Source: Diabrotica undecimpunctata
Taxonomy: Eukaryota; Arthropoda; Insecta; Coleoptera; Chrysomelidae
Reading direction: 5' to 3'
Assembly: GCF_040954645.1 (NCBI RefSeq)
Contig: NC_092806.1
Location: forward strand, 130,157,651 to 130,221,650
Length of the DNA: 64,000 nucleotides
The stretch's first letter is position 1. Every line of letters starts with the position of its first letter. The notes under the pieces are model-generated. The model had not been told where the DNA came from, did no database searches, and saw only the letters and a list, made by a program, of their open reading frames with translations. This document shows, piece after piece, positions 1 to 10,901 of this stretch. Both the position numbers and the translations under genes were made by a program.

Positions 1-419
1 TTACTGTAAACGGTCTCCTGGTATATTAAGTTTTGAAGATATGCTTCATGGTCTCCAGTTATGCTAAAATTATCTTCTATATACTTGGATATCCAACGAG
101 TTTGAAGACAAATTTGATATTTTAGATAGCTGAGAATAATAACTGGATAAACAATTCCAAATGATTCTAAAAAATATTTCATATATCGTATGATAGAAAG
201 GTAGATATTTCAAAATGTTTTGATAGAAATACATGCATATTGTAAAACGTTTTTAAAAATATCTGTAAAAAATAGGCGTTATTACTATGGTATAGTACCT
301 ATATAGTTTATATAAACGCTTAAAACTATTTTTACAATTGTATTTCAATTTTATTTAAGAATTAAAAATATAATATCATCTAATCTACGATATACTTGTA
401 CAAATACAGTGTGTCGCTC
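1..419. other. no gene seen
   Basis: AT-rich sequence with stops in all frames. I see no coding segment, RNA gene or clear repeat end here. Confidence 0.5.
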
Positions 420-1480
420 TACTAGGGTAAAAAACTTGCTAAAACCATGGAAGGAAAGAATAATATGGAAACTAGTTTACAGGGTAGGGAGTTCCCTGTA
501 AGCGACATGCAGTTACGGCCTCACCTGATCTATACCCTACCTGAAAAGGGAAGGGCTAAGGCTATCCCTTAGAGGATGGAAGAGGCCAAAAAAGCTAGTC
601 CTGTCCTGAGAGTTGTAACTTTAAAGTCGGAACCATGAGAGGTAAAGGAAGAGAGTTCGCCGATTTCATGCAGGGGAGAAGGATAAGATAATAAGTCAAG
701 AGATCTTGGAGATGGATGCAAGTTAATAAATAGTAGTTCGAACACGGTAGAAATGTAGTAAGTATTATTTTGAACAACGAATGGAAGGAACATCTTGTAA
801 GGGTAAACAGAAAAGTTGGTATAATAATCAGTTTCCAACTAAATACAGGTAATACCAACGTGAACAGTATATTTGGAGGGCCCTTGATTTCGAGATGCTC
901 GAGATTCCTGTAGACGAAAAGTATTTTATTGGAGAATATATAAATGGACAAATTGGTAGGGAAAGAGCAGGAATAGAAATAGTTCATGAAAACAGGTGTG
1001 GGGATGGAAATAACGAATGACGAAGGAAATGGTGTTATTGACTTTGCAGTGGCATAGGATTTGGCTGTCATTAATACGTTCTTTATGAACACTGAAGACC
1101 ATTATGTTACCTATAGTAGCGAGGCAAGAAAAAGTCATTTAGATTTTGTGCTCTGTTGAAGAAGTCAGCTAAAAGAGGTTACCAACTGTGAAGTGATAAC
1201 AAGTGAGTGTGTTGCCAGTCAACACCGACCAGTGATAGTGGATACGGAGATAAAGGTGAGGCAGAAAGGAAAGCAAGTAGAACACTAGAAAGTAAAATAG
1301 TGGAAGTTTTAGGATAAGGATTTGGCAATAGTCTTTAAGAAAAGAGTGCTGAAAGAGCTTGAGAAAAAAATACTGTAAATGACTGGTGGAAAGTCACATG
1401 GATTATCGTAAAATTTAAATACCTGCTATTGTTAGAACTGTGTAGGCTAGGGATGATTCAGCTGGTCATAGACGTACTTT
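420..1480 (+). pseudogene. degraded RTE-type non-LTR endonuclease domain
   Basis: In a mix of plus-strand frames the region reads as the apurinic-like endonuclease of RTE-clade non-LTR retrotransposons, the domain that nicks target DNA. Recognisable pieces in order: a KVGTMRGKGREFADFMQ-like stretch near 620-680, FDLAVINTFF-like text near 1040-1090 (here DFAVA..DLAVINTFFMN), a KSHLDFVLC segment near 1130-1155, and VITSECVASQHRPVIVD near 1190-1245. Order and spacing match the EN domain. Stops and frameshifts are frequent and no reverse transcriptase follows, so this is an old fragment. The clade rests on motif recognition only. Confidence 0.6.
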
Positions 1481-1928
1481 AAGGGTATTACATTATTCGT
1501 TTCGGTTTGTTAGATATTTAAACCATTTTCAAAGCATATTATATTTATATAAATCTGTTTATTTTAGTAACGTTATTTATGGTTATTTTTGTCGTTATGA
1601 TAATGACCCATTAAATAACAAGAAATAAAGAAACTCTTAAAATACATAGGTATTTAGTTAATGGTCTTTTGATAGTTTAGATAGAAAAAGTCGATTAGCG
1701 AAAGATGGTTTCTTATAAATGTGAACGCTATCTTAAATAGTATAAATTTCGATTTTGTTTGGAAAACCAATGATTAATAAAATGGTTAATGGTCTTTAAA
1801 TAGTCATTCATTAATATCAGAATGTTTAGTCGATTATAATCGAGTGAAGAGATCTAACACAGTTGTTTTTTGCAAGAGTGAATACTGAGTTTATATACGT
1901 GTGATTATACACCAGTTAAAAAAAAGTT
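1481..1928. other. AT-rich spacer upstream of DD82E transposase remnant
   Basis: No coding sequence. Two loosely similar stretches (both containing a TGGTCTTT..TAG segment followed by a GTCGATTA-type word) at about 1660-1700 and 1790-1840 could be decayed non-coding flank of the next element. No inverted repeat partner was found. Confidence 0.35.
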
Positions 1929-2791
1929 GAATTATTTATCACTTAACGAAAAGAGTGTTATCCTTAATGTCTACAATTATTATAAGCAACACAATCCTCC
2001 CAATACTGTTGATAGTATAGTTGAAATTTCGTCTAAAGTAATAGGATAATTCAAAATCAACTGTATATAACATTTTAAAAGAGAAAAAATCAGCTGGTAT
2101 ACCGCCACCCAAACCGAGACCTGGAAGACCAAAATTGTCGAAAGCGAATGTGGATGAATTTTTCAAAAATGCAATTCGTAGAATGGTCCACTCATTTTTT
2201 TTTTAACAAATACCAACTTTATATAAAGTTTTACAAGCCATTAGCGACGATCCCGATTTACCCACAATAAGTAGAGACAAACTTTGGAATGTTTTGCATT
2301 TGTAGGGAGAGTTTGGAAAGACAAAACTATAAAAAAATGTCGACAAGCATTTCTGGAAGGATATTCAACTGGTTTCAAGGAACCAACAGGTAAAGGTCGA
2401 CGATTAATTGTTACCCATATAGGTAGTATGAATGGATTTCTTAAGGAGGGTTTACTTTTGTTTGAATCAAAAAAGACCTATGATTATCACAAAGAGATGA
2501 ACGGAGACGTGTTTGAAGAATATTTCGAACAGATGATTGAATTCATACCTAAAAATTTAGTTATTGTGATGGACAATGCAAGTTACCACTCTAGATTAGT
2601 TGAACGTTTACCAACTACTCACTTTAGGAAAGATGAAATTGCAATGTGGTTAACTTCTAAGAAATTAATCTTTGACGATACAATGACAAAAGCAGAATTA
2701 TTAGAGCTTGCTAAAATTAATAAACAAAATTATAAAAAATATATCATTGAGGAGATAGCCAAAAAACGAGGAATTGAAATACTTCGCCTAC

Positions 2792-2805
2792 CACCGTATC
2801 ATTGC
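2792..2805. repeat. target-site duplication, 5' copy
   Basis: CACCGTATCATTGC here is repeated at 3761-3774. The pair brackets the RNase H retro-fragment and marks its insertion point inside the DD82E transposase, within the PPYHC codons. Confidence 0.85.
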
Positions 2806-3656
2806 TTATATATACAGATGGATCTAAAACAAAACACGGAGTTGGTTGTGGAGTTTTTATTCAAAATACAAAACAATCATTTATGTTTAAATTGCGATCA
2901 ATATGCAGCATATATACTGCTGAACTTATAGCAATTTTGAAGGGCATTACTTGGTTAATATCAAATAATTTACGAGAGGGGGTAATACTAACTGATTCTA
3001 AGTCAGCCTTGGAGTCAATAAAAAGTATACAATTTGAAAGAATGAAATGCCCTATATTATGCAATTTAAAAAAATTGATAGCAGAATTAAATATAACATT
3101 TGTATGGGTCAAAGGCCATATAGGTATACTAGGTAATGAAAAAGCTGATAGTTTGGCCAAGGAGGCAGTACAAAACGGAGTTCATTGTAATATTTGTACA
3201 ATACGTGACATCTCTAATTTGATTAAAAATAAAATAATGTTAAAATGGGAACGACAGTGGGAAAACGTTGTAGAGAACTCACAAAATACGTATTTTAAAA
3301 TACATCCAACCCTACCATCTCCACCCCAATATATTTTCAACTATGCCACGTCAAAATTCTTTTCGGCAAGTGTTTTTCGACTTAAAACAAATCATGGGCG
3401 ATTTCCATCGCACCTTGCTAAGCTGGGCATTATACAGTCATCGGCCTGTAGTTGTGATCAGAACTCTTACGGAGATCTCAACCATATATTCTTCGGTTGC
3501 AAAAAACATGTAAAAAAATCAGATGATTTAATTCGTAAACTAATTAAAATGAAATATTTTCTTCCATTAAATCTATCACACATTTTATTAACTGCCAATA
3601 GAAACACTTTAGAACTTCTAGTAAATTTTATTAAAGAAGTAAAAATAGAAATTTAA
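2802..3656 (+). CDS. RNase H plus C-terminal domain of a non-LTR retrotransposon (partial)
   Basis: Open frame of 284 codons, no stops, but no true start: it enters from the host transposase at the junction. RNase H removes RNA from RNA:DNA hybrids during retrotransposition. Visible catalytic residues: YTDGSK near residue 4 (Asp), a TAELIAIL segment near 39 (Glu), LTDSKSAL near 63 (Asp), and KGHIGILGNEKADSLAKEA near 104-122 (His and Asp). A Cys/His-rich tail (CSCDQN, then GDLNHIFFGC near 223-232) is typical of I and R1/LOA-type elements. The reverse transcriptase lies outside because of 5' truncation. The uninterrupted frame suggests a fairly recent insertion. Confidence 0.8.
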   Translation: MLIYTDGSKTKHGVGCGVFIQNTKQSFMFKLRSICSIYTAELIAILKGITWLISNNLREGVILTDSKSALESIKSIQFERMKCPILCNLKKLIAELNITFVWVKGHIGILGNEKADSLAKEAVQNGVHCNICTIRDISNLIKNKIMLKWERQWENVVENSQNTYFKIHPTLPSPPQYIFNYATSKFFSASVFRLKTNHGRFPSHLAKLGIIQSSACSCDQNSYGDLNHIFFGCKKHVKKSDDLIRKLIKMKYFLPLNLSHILLTANRNTLELLVNFIKEVKIEI

Positions 3657-3760
3657 AGCAGCATAACCCTTAACTTTGTATTCATATTATAAGAAAAGTT
3701 CTGTATACAACTTTCTGTGGCAAATGGACTTGATTCCGTGCCATTATCCTTCCACACACA
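2806..3760 (+). mobile_element. 5'-truncated I/R1-group non-LTR insertion (RNase H end)
   Basis: A 955-bp insertion flanked by a 14-bp duplication. It is the 3' end of a non-LTR retrotransposon whose last domain is an RNase H; 5' truncation is normal for target-primed integration. The non-coding tail after 3656 ends in a short CA-rich run next to the duplication. Confidence 0.8.
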
Positions 3761-3774
3761 CACCGTATCATTGC
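3761..3774. repeat. target-site duplication, 3' copy
   Basis: Second copy of the 14-bp word at 2792-2805; coding of the DD82E transposase resumes immediately after it. Confidence 0.85.
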
Positions 3775-4090
3775 GAGCTAAATCCGATTGAATTAGTATG
3801 GGCCGAAGTTAAAGGTAATGTTGCTCGAAATAATACAACTTTTAAATTGTCAGATGTTACTATTCTTTTTCTTAAAACAATATCCGAAGTAACGACTGAA
3901 CATTAAAAATGTATTTTTGTATTTTTACTAAATATATTTTTAATGTATTTTAATAAAAACAAAAATGTATTAATCACGTTATAAATATTGAGAAAAATAT
4001 GTGGGAGCTTGATCATATAATAGATAGCAGTATAGAACCTATAATAATTCATCCCGGATCGGATAACACTTCGTCTGAAACAGAATATTA

Positions 4091-4744
4091 AAGAGCTTAA
4101 CTTTAAACTGTAGCTCAGAAGTTTATTTTACATTTGAACTAATTACCGTCAACTTCATTGTTTATTTTTTATTTATTTTTTATTGCTAATATAATTTTCA
4201 TTCTTATTTCCAATATTATTAGTACTAAGAATATTATTATTTATTAATAGGAATATAAAAAAAACTTACAGTTTTTGTGTATGTATTTTACGTTTCAGTA
4301 TAATTTATTGTATTTTATTATTTTATATTAACTGTATGTTTCACAAATAATAGAATTTTTATTCTTTTTATGTGTATTTTTTTATTTTAAACCAGTATTG
4401 GATTGGATTAATTTCTTTGTTCTAAATATCCAAATAAATTTAACGCAAACTTTTCTTTCAAGATTACGTTTTAGTTAGAAGATGTGCACGCCTATGTATT
4501 TCGTGGTTCGAAGATGAGTATTTACTACAGCTTATTCTTCAAATATACTATAAGTTTATTAAAAAAATCCAGATCCGGCCTTAGAATAAATTAGTTTAAA
4601 GTTAAGATTAAAATTAAATTAAATTAAAATAATAAATATTAAGTGTTATTGTAATAAAAAAAAGTTTAATTAATATATGAAAATACTATATTGGTGTATA
4701 TTAATATAGAAAATATATATTAATATAGAAGGTAACAAAATCGA
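4091..4744. other. AT-rich non-coding stretch
   Basis: Very A/T-rich with simple TTA/TAA runs. No gene or terminal repeat recognised; likely flank of the DD82E element and old intergenic DNA. Confidence 0.4.
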
Positions 4745-5155
4745 ATGAACAGCAAAAGAAATAAACCAGAACACGATAACTCATTCGACGAGGAGGAAGC
4801 CTTCAAAAGAAGCAAAGCTACGTTTAGAACACCTCCAAAGGATAACATAAAAATAGTGAAATGGAAGAACTAAAGAAACTACTAGAAGAAATAAATAAGG
4901 GGATTAAAACGGAAATAAAAGAGCTGAAAACAGAAATGAAGGAAGAAAATAAGGAGATCAGAAGATATATAAATGAAGTTAAAGAAGAGATAAAACTAAA
5001 TAATGAAGAAATAAAAATCATAAAACTGGAAATAGAAAGGGTGAAGGAAGAATGAACAAAAGAGAAAGAAGAACTGAAAAGAGAAAACGAACTAACCAAA
5101 GCCGATAACAAAAAGATAACGGAAGAATTAAATGATCTAAAACGCTCATTGGAAA
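4745..5155 (+). pseudogene. coiled-coil ORF1-like protein of a non-LTR retrotransposon
   Basis: From ATG 4745 a Lys/Glu-rich frame runs through a long predicted coiled coil (MEELKKLLEEINKG onward, heptads to about 5055), meets a TGA at 5053, and continues in the same frame with more coiled coil to about 5155, ending near an EKRKKNIIISG-type segment (5165-5205). That last segment resembles the start of the RNA-binding part of ORF1 proteins that coat retroelement RNA. No reverse transcriptase follows; the next recognisable sequence is an unrelated transposase-like fragment. Alternative: any unrelated coiled-coil pseudogene. Confidence 0.5.
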
Positions 5156-5319
5156 GATAAGACAAAGAAAAAAGAAAGAAGAATATAATCATTAGTGGAG
5201 CAATAATAGACACGTCTAATAACTAGCCTTATCTCGTACTATCTCACAACTTAATCTGTCTTCTATCCTTTCCGCTATTTTGCCGGGTGGTAAGACACTC
5301 ATCACTGTATATATTAGCT

Positions 5320-6225
5320 ACAAAAATAAGGCCATGGAAGCAAAGCAAATAGAACCTCAGTGCAAGTAAGACAAAAAAAATATAATATTTTTGAGTTTGT
5401 AAAATACATTTTTTAGGTGTCTACTCAAATGTTTTGAAAAAGTGAACGAAGATCAAAGGAACATTATTTTTGGTAACTTTGTCGGTATGACAACAAAAGA
5501 CGAACAGGATATATATCTACAAGGATTAATAGAAGCAATGGAGGTGTCTACAAGAAGAAAACGCAATGATGGAGATAAAGATAGAACAAGAAGTTACAAG
5601 CTCTTTGTTAATGTTGATAAGACTAAAAAAAGATATGCGAAGGTGCTTTTTTAAGTATTCACGCCATTGAACAGAAAGACTAAAGAGAATTAAAAGACAT
5701 GTGCTATGTGGTGTGATACCCACAGAAAAAGGGAGAAAAAATATAAAAGGGAACATTATTGATGCTGAAACTAGGGAACTTATCCGTAGCCACATAACTA
5801 CATTTCCAGTCTGGCCAGTCCTTACTCTGGTAAGGAATTTAAGTACTTAGATGCGAAATTTATTATAAACATAATGCACGAATTATTTGTTAAAAAGTAT
5901 CCTGAAAGTACAGTAAAATACAGTTACTACAATACATTTTTTCATGAAAATTTTAACCTACATTTTGGTAGGCCACAAATTAACACATGCGTCTGTGATG
6001 AGTCCTAGTCTTGGTGAAACAGTAAAAAAATTAGCGGTTGTCGAAAAAGTCGTACACTACCGCCGAAGTAAAGAATTACACTATCCTACATGATCAAGTT
6101 GAGGAATGCATTCAAAGATATTATGTAGAAGTAATCGTCTTCGATTTTATGCAGAACCTTCAACTTCCTGCATTTCACGGCAAAATTTTTCGCAGATATC
6201 TGAAGCTTTTAAGACATAGGTGAGA
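5320..6225 (+). pseudogene. copy of unassigned transposase-like family (family U, copy 1)
   Basis: Related to the loci at 14615-16568 and 23040-24464. A first exon piece ends QCK near 5366 at a GTAAGA donor; an acceptor at TTTTTTAG/5416 opens a second exon starting CLLKCFEKVNEDQRNIIFG. It then reads (with a frameshift near 5650) AIEQKRLKRIKR, GVIPTEKGRKN, ETRELIRSHITTFPV, then FIINIMHELFVKKYPES, NLHFGRPQINTCVCDES, and VIVFDFMQNLQLP near 6145-6185. Shared features of the family: Cys-rich start, a [G/T]xPR/Q..xCxxC patch, and an acidic (F/I)DFMQN motif that could be the first catalytic Asp of an RNase H-like fold. The C-terminal third is missing; an inverted-repeat arm starts at 6199. Confidence 0.55.
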
Positions 6226-6300
6226 GTTACTAGACGACGAATAGACGAGCAAGTACTCGTATTTTTACCTTGTGTTTTTTTTAAACAATAATTTATGGTC
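6199..6300. repeat. arm of a 102-bp inverted repeat (left)
   Basis: The reverse complement of this segment matches 8422-8527 with few differences (for example TCTATTCGTC and CACCTATGTCTTAAAAG occur in both). The arms bracket the repeat at 6672-7240 and the Penelope end at 7290-8421. Confidence 0.75.
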
Positions 6301-6671
6301 ACAATTTGATTTTTTGTCTATAAATTTTTTCCCTTTATTTTTATTTAGTTAATTTTACATAAACAATATTTATATAATTTTCTTTATATCAAGAATATCT
6401 TTATTTTCCCGTTTTTTAAATTAAAATTGATAAATAATTTACGGAGATATTTGCAAAAAAGCAGTTTTTTTGTACTAATTTAAAAATTTTATTAATTTTT
6501 TTTATTAACAAAATAAAAATAGCAAATTTACTAAGATTCTTTAGGACTTAAACTATCTCAGAAGTTAAATGCATATTGCGTTTTCATCGAAATTATTTAC
6601 AAAATAAACGATTGAAAAAGGGGTATGTTTTTTATTTATAAATAATTGTAATAACTTCTATATTTTTAAAG
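6301..6671. other. AT-rich non-coding stretch
   Basis: Mostly T/A homopolymer-rich sequence without coding potential or recognisable repeat ends. Confidence 0.4.
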
Positions 6672-7240
6672 CTACAGACTTGTACGTACAACCATTGGAC
6701 AGTTGGTAAAAAAACTCATATTAAAAAAAACCTTCTATGACCAATAGAAACGAAGTTAGGAACTATTTTTAAAAAAATCATATCTCCATTGTTTATAAAC
6801 ATTAAGAAGTAAAATTTTTACAAATTTTGAATAAAAATCTAAACTTTATATTGAAATGTAAAGCTATAAAATTCATCCATTTTTTTCGAAACTTACAGTC
6901 CTTCGAAACAAAGGTACATACTTTCGAAAGTTCGACATAGGAAAGTGGAGGGGATAACTGTTTCAGCTTCGTTTTTTTTTTTCGAGATCGGAACTTCAAA
7001 TTAAAACACGTAGGAAAAATTTACATTATCTCGGCTTCCATTGCAACTAGAAGCCTCTTTTTTAATCTGGGGTAGCTCGTCAAAATATGAATAACTAACT
7101 ACATAGTTTTCACTGGCCGGGAAATATGGGAAACCTTAGAAAAATTGAGTCCATTTGAAATTCACAGTAAAAAACTTCCTTTTTTTTAATTTGGCCGGAA
7201 TAGTCTGTCGCAGTATTAATAATGATGACATAATTTTCAC
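6672..7240. repeat. dispersed repeat, copy 1 (second copy 29030-29440)
   Basis: The block starting ACAGACTTGTACGTACAACC recurs in the same orientation at about 29030, with long shared words such as CCTTCTATGACCAATAG and CTCCATTGTTTATAAACATT. It continues to the AATTTG(G/C)C(C/T)GGAATA region near 7190, where the second copy has an internal deletion. No coding frame is shared, so it is probably a non-autonomous element or untranslated region. Confidence 0.75.
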
Positions 7241-7289
7241 CCCCCCCCCCTTTTTACCCTTTATCGTTTATAAATAAGGAATTTTCAAC

Positions 7290-7853
7290 AATCTACCGAA
7301 TAGAACAGAACAACTTAGAATGAGATCCTACAGCATATACAAGGAATAATACGAGGAAAATAACAATACCATAGATAAAAGGATTATCAGAAAAAGGATA
7401 GGAAATAAATTCAACATTTCAACAACATTCAAAACAACAAACACATTGAGATCTATTTTGTCTAAAACCAAACCTAACAATGAACAAGAAAGAACAAAGA
7501 ATTGCATTTATAAAATACCTTGTAAGTGCGATCAGTTTTATTTAGGTGAAACATCAAGGACATTAAATGTTAGAATAAGTGAACATCAATTTTATATTAA
7601 AAATAGAGAATTTGATAGATCTCAAATATGTAAACACGCATGGGATAATGAACATAGGGTTCAATGGAATGATTCAAATATAGTACTAAAAGAAACGGAT
7701 GGTAAAAAGAGAAAAATCAAAGAAGTGGCTCTAATTATGCTGAATGAGACCAATTGTGTCGCAAATTCCTCGGCAGAATGTAGTAGGATCTGGTTACCCA
7801 TATTAAAAGAGGAAGTTATTAAAAAGAAAATACCAGTATTAGTAAGTCGGTAA
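7290..7853 (+). pseudogene. Penelope-like element, GIY-YIG endonuclease end (5'-truncated)
   Basis: The C-terminal part of a Penelope-like retroelement polyprotein. Just upstream of 7446 the same element reads a KGLSEK..KIGNKFNIST-like linker that precedes the endonuclease in these elements. The frame 7446-7853 (135 codons, stop TAA) carries CIYKIPCKCDQFYLGETSR and LNVRISEHQ: the GIY-YIG nuclease signature with its Cys pair and the catalytic Arg helix, followed by HAWDNEHRVQW. This nuclease cuts target DNA for reverse transcription. The reverse transcriptase is absent. Short copies of the same C-terminus occur near 36200-36260. Confidence 0.82.
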
Positions 7854-8421
7854 CATATAGGGGATACATCATTTATGTTTTTTAAATAACAAACATCTAA
7901 AATCAGAATTTGGTGTTTATTGAAGGTAAACTAAATGCACGACCAATAACTTACCATGTCGGGATAGTATTATGAGGTTTTTTTCCAGGTTTTTCCCTTA
8001 TAATTTACTATGGAATCACTAACAGGAGATTTTTACCTTTATCATGGCATGTGTTTGTTTTTTAAAGACGAATTACATGCTATGATTTTTTCTGATGGAT
8101 ATTCTCAAGTTAAAGTTGATTTCATGTAATCCAATGAACTATCTTACAAGTAAAGTCGTCTCAGGAACGCAACTCAACAATATTGGCAATATCATTTTAA
8201 AGTCGTCTACTTTAAAATGTATAATGTATGTCTGAATTGTCAATATAAATGAGTCAGATAAAATTAAATTATTAGAAGAATTTTTCACCAAGTAACAAAA
8301 AAACAAAATTTGTTTAATTTACTAATGTTTGTATTTTGAGAACGATTTCCGAAGTGGAAATTTAAACGTCAATAAACGTACTTTAACCTTTAATTGTGGC
8401 TTATTTCCATTTAAATAATAA
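7854..8421 (+). repeat. Penelope 3' untranslated repeat (second copy 57786-58190)
   Basis: The segment from about 8088 (CTGATGGATATTCTCAAGTT) to 8421 recurs at 57857-58190 with only scattered differences, including AACGCAACTCAACAATATTG. It follows directly after the Penelope endonuclease stop, so it is best read as the element's 3' non-coding part. Confidence 0.75.
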
Positions 8422-8527
8422 TTACCATAAATTATTGTTTACAAAAAACGCAAGGTAAAAATACGAGTGCTTTTTCATCTATTCGTCATCTAGTAACCCC
8501 CACCTATGTCTTAAAAGATTCAGATAT
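8422..8527. repeat. arm of the inverted repeat (right)
   Basis: Reverse complement of 6199-6300. It begins exactly where the Penelope 3' repeat ends, which suggests that the inverted duplication arose together with the Penelope insertion. Confidence 0.75.
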
Positions 8528-8735
8528 TTTTTTTTAACCAGACTGGGCTAGTTTATTTAAAGAGTTTAGTAACGATTTAGAATGCTTTTGTTTTTGATAA
8601 ATTCTTACATTAAATGTAATCTATTAACTTCAAACTTCAAATATTGACATTTTCATTTAGAATTAAGAGATACCCACATCACGAACGCATTTACTGCTGC
8701 AATTTCAATAATGTTCATATTGGCCACTATTTGGA

Positions 8736-9416
8736 TTGTTTGTTACGTCTCTATTCGACAATCATATACCAACTTACAAGAGGCTCATGGTACGCGTGGA
8801 CAGAACTAGTCTGCTGCGGGTAGCATGTGCCTACAGAACTGTGTCAGCTGCCGCTTTGTGGGTTATCACCGGCTGTGTTCCTTTACATGTGCTGGCAGGT
8901 GAAAGGGCAAGGATTCACAGTCGTACGGGGCGGAACATTGGAGAACGAGAAATAAATGAGATAAGACTGGCCGAGAGATTAGTTTCAATTGGTCAGTGGC
9001 AACAGGAGTGGCAGGCAACACGTGATGTGCCGGAGTGGACGAAGTCACTAATCCCGAACCTTCGAAGCTGGGTGGACTGTGGGCATAGGCAGCTGGATTA
9101 TTATCTAACGCAAATGCTCACAGGCCATGGTAGCTTCCGCAGCTACCTTTTCAGGTTTAGGAGGACTCAGTCCGATCAGTGCCTTTACTGTGGTTTTTCG
9201 GATACTGTGACACACACGATGTTGGAGTGTAAGCGTTGGGCGGATGAAAGAGAGAAGTTTGTAAGAGAGTGTAACTGCAGAATGTTTGATTCCGTGAGAG
9301 AAATGGTAGAGAAAATGATGAGGGATGAGTGGCGGTGGACACGGATCCACAAATTTATCAGGGAGCTGCTATCTTCAAAAGAACGAGAGGAGAGGGAACT
9401 CGCAACAGAATTCTAA
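8736..9416 (+). pseudogene. R1-clade non-LTR retrotransposon, C-terminal end
   Basis: Frame of 226 codons, stop TAA at 9414. It reads as the region after the reverse transcriptase in R1-type elements: RVACAYRTVSAAALWVITG near residue 29, a W..EW patch, LDYYLTQMLTGHGSFRSYL near 120-138, then the zinc-knuckle-like CLYCGF..THTMLEC near 150-168 (Cys-x2-Cys..His-x4-Cys). The frame has no proper start because the element is 5'-truncated; the sequence before about 8740 is unrelated. Local GC is much higher than in the neighbours, as expected for an insertion. Confidence 0.78.
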
Positions 9417-9860
9417 AATAAGCGAGTAGCACCTTGGTGGGGTTCGGACTGTCGCAGGCCGATCTAAGAGTAAATGAGAGACAGACGACGCGAGAGAGAT
9501 GGCAGCCTCGCTAAGGCAGGGGGTTGAAAGTCCTTGGTGGTTCGTGTGGGTATAGTTTCCTCGATGAATGTGTCGGAGAAAGAATGGGAATCGGGCAATA
9601 GCAGGGCATCAGGAGAGATGTTTGCCTTAACCGGCCCTTCCATCCTAATGTCTGGTGTGACAGAGGAGAGGTTTTTAGTTGGACGCCGACCGTCTCGGAG
9701 TGGCGACAGGACGAGGTGTCAAAGGTCTAAATTCCTTGGGCATCTCGCCCTGGCACAGCTTCGCTAGAGTATTAGGAACCCAACACTACCTGTGTGAGTC
9801 ACAGGTGACTGTATGCAGATTTTCCTTCTTCTCTTTAAAGATGTAAAAAAAGCACGATAA
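9417..9860 (+). mobile_element. 3' untranslated part of the R1-type element
   Basis: GC-richer sequence directly after the R1 stop, ending in an A-rich run (AAAGATGTAAAAAAAG) near 9837-9854 that would be the 3' tail. It lies between the R1 coding end and the next host exon on the minus strand. Confidence 0.55.
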
Positions 9861-9928
9861 CAACTACGAATGTTTAAAATGAACAATACTAAATTTGTAT
9901 TTTTAAACGTATAAATAAAGTTGGTTAC

Positions 9929-10247
9929 CTAAAAGTACTGTTGCACTAAATAACCATGACAATATTGACGCACTGAGTGATGTTCCATAATATTCTCTTA
10001 TAAACCAATAACTCATAGTTATGTTATAGTCATTAAATACTTTTGGTAAAGCAAACATCAAGTGGGCCGAAAAGCTTAAAGTTATTGCTATTAAACATAT
10101 TACTTTTACATGTGTTGCCTGTTTTGCAGAGGTTTTTTCGAACAAACTATCTTGTAAATAAAGCTGCTCACTAGTTTCGGTTATAGCATCAATAAAGTAC
10201 TTAATCTTTTGATATTGCGTGCTTAGCAGAAATAAACAAGAAGCACC
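9929..10247 (-). CDS. probable odorant receptor, internal exon
   Basis: Minus-strand exon of 319 nt. The acceptor is TTTTTTTAG before 10247; the donor is G/GTAACC after 9929. Phase 0 in, phase 1 out, open throughout. It begins ASCLFLLSTQYQKIKYFID after a Gly codon, has an ITETSEQLYLQDS loop, a hydrophobic helix (VICLIAITLSFSAHLMFAL) and another at its end (SLSASILSWLFSATVLLG). It joins in frame to the exon at 22414-22613, making a membrane helix that spans the junction. The pattern (helix, Lys-rich loop with an initial KI..FI, helix, aromatic-rich extracellular loop) fits insect odorant receptors (7tm_6), which form ligand-gated cation channels with Orco in sensory neurons. Gustatory receptor is the alternative. 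No further exon was found downstream. Confidence 0.5.
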
Positions 10248-10901
10248 CTAAAAAAAGAATAATTTTTATTAAATCAGTCGTTTACAACTATCCATTTGTT
10301 ACTTAACCCATTTTCGGCCATAACTTTTAGATTTTTTTTAGGCCTCCCGTCAACTGGATCCGGAAAGCTGCGAAATTAGTTCGTCCGAATTCGGTCGAAA
10401 ACGGACAAAAAATCCAAACACGTGGCTCGGAGAGGAGCGCGTCCACTGTGCCCGTACTGTTCATACGTTTTCGTCCGAAATCGTACGATGCCGGATCCGA
10501 TCCCAGCCCGTTTAGGATCTAATTGCGAAATAGTGAAAAACTTGAATCACGCGAGATCGACACAATGGACTTTGAACAATTAATTTTGCTTATACAGGAG
10601 AGAAAATAACTGTGCGATAACTTTTGTTTACAAAATAAGTTTTAAAAGTGTCTCTTACTTCACACGCTCTCAATCTCAATGTGCATCTATTATCACCTAC
10701 AGAATCTGTTGTTCCGGAAACATTATCACTTACTTTTGGCTTAAGTGTGTTCTTCTGGCCCAGCAGTTCTTTCAGGATAAGGACGAAATAAATATGGTTT
10801 AAGTGGATAACCTCCGTCACCTATTAACACGTGATGTGCACGTATATCATTGTCGGGTAATTACTTTTCATGGTGCATACTGACGGCACCACGCTGAAGG
10901 T

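Larger units (their letters stand above)
1929..4090 (+). pseudogene. DD82E (Sailor-like) IS630/Tc1/mariner transposase, broken copy
   Basis: A cut-and-paste DNA transposase relic in four coding blocks. 1929-2060 and 2065-2290 hold the N-terminal helix-turn-helix part, including a PKPRPGRPKLSK hinge. 2284-2805 holds the core with VIVMDNASYHSR (second catalytic Asp) and ILRLPPYHC. 3762-3903 continues with ELNPIELVWAEVK (catalytic Glu). 3998-4090 gives a tail with PIIIHPGSDNTSSETEY. Exactly 82 residues separate the second Asp and the Glu once the inserted retro-fragment is skipped. The first catalytic Asp segment is missing: the N-terminal block runs straight into the core near 2297, about 50 residues short of the intact copy at 17853-19226. 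A further insertion of about 85 bp separates the last two blocks. Non-functional. The Sailor name is from memory of DD82E elements. Confidence 0.72.

Noticed and set aside
4824..5213. 129-codon Ser/Phe-rich minus frame
   Set aside because: Antisense of the Lys/Glu coiled coil; its composition is explained by complementarity.
9534..9767. 77-codon plus frame after the R1 end
   Set aside because: Lies in the presumed 3' untranslated part and matches no domain.
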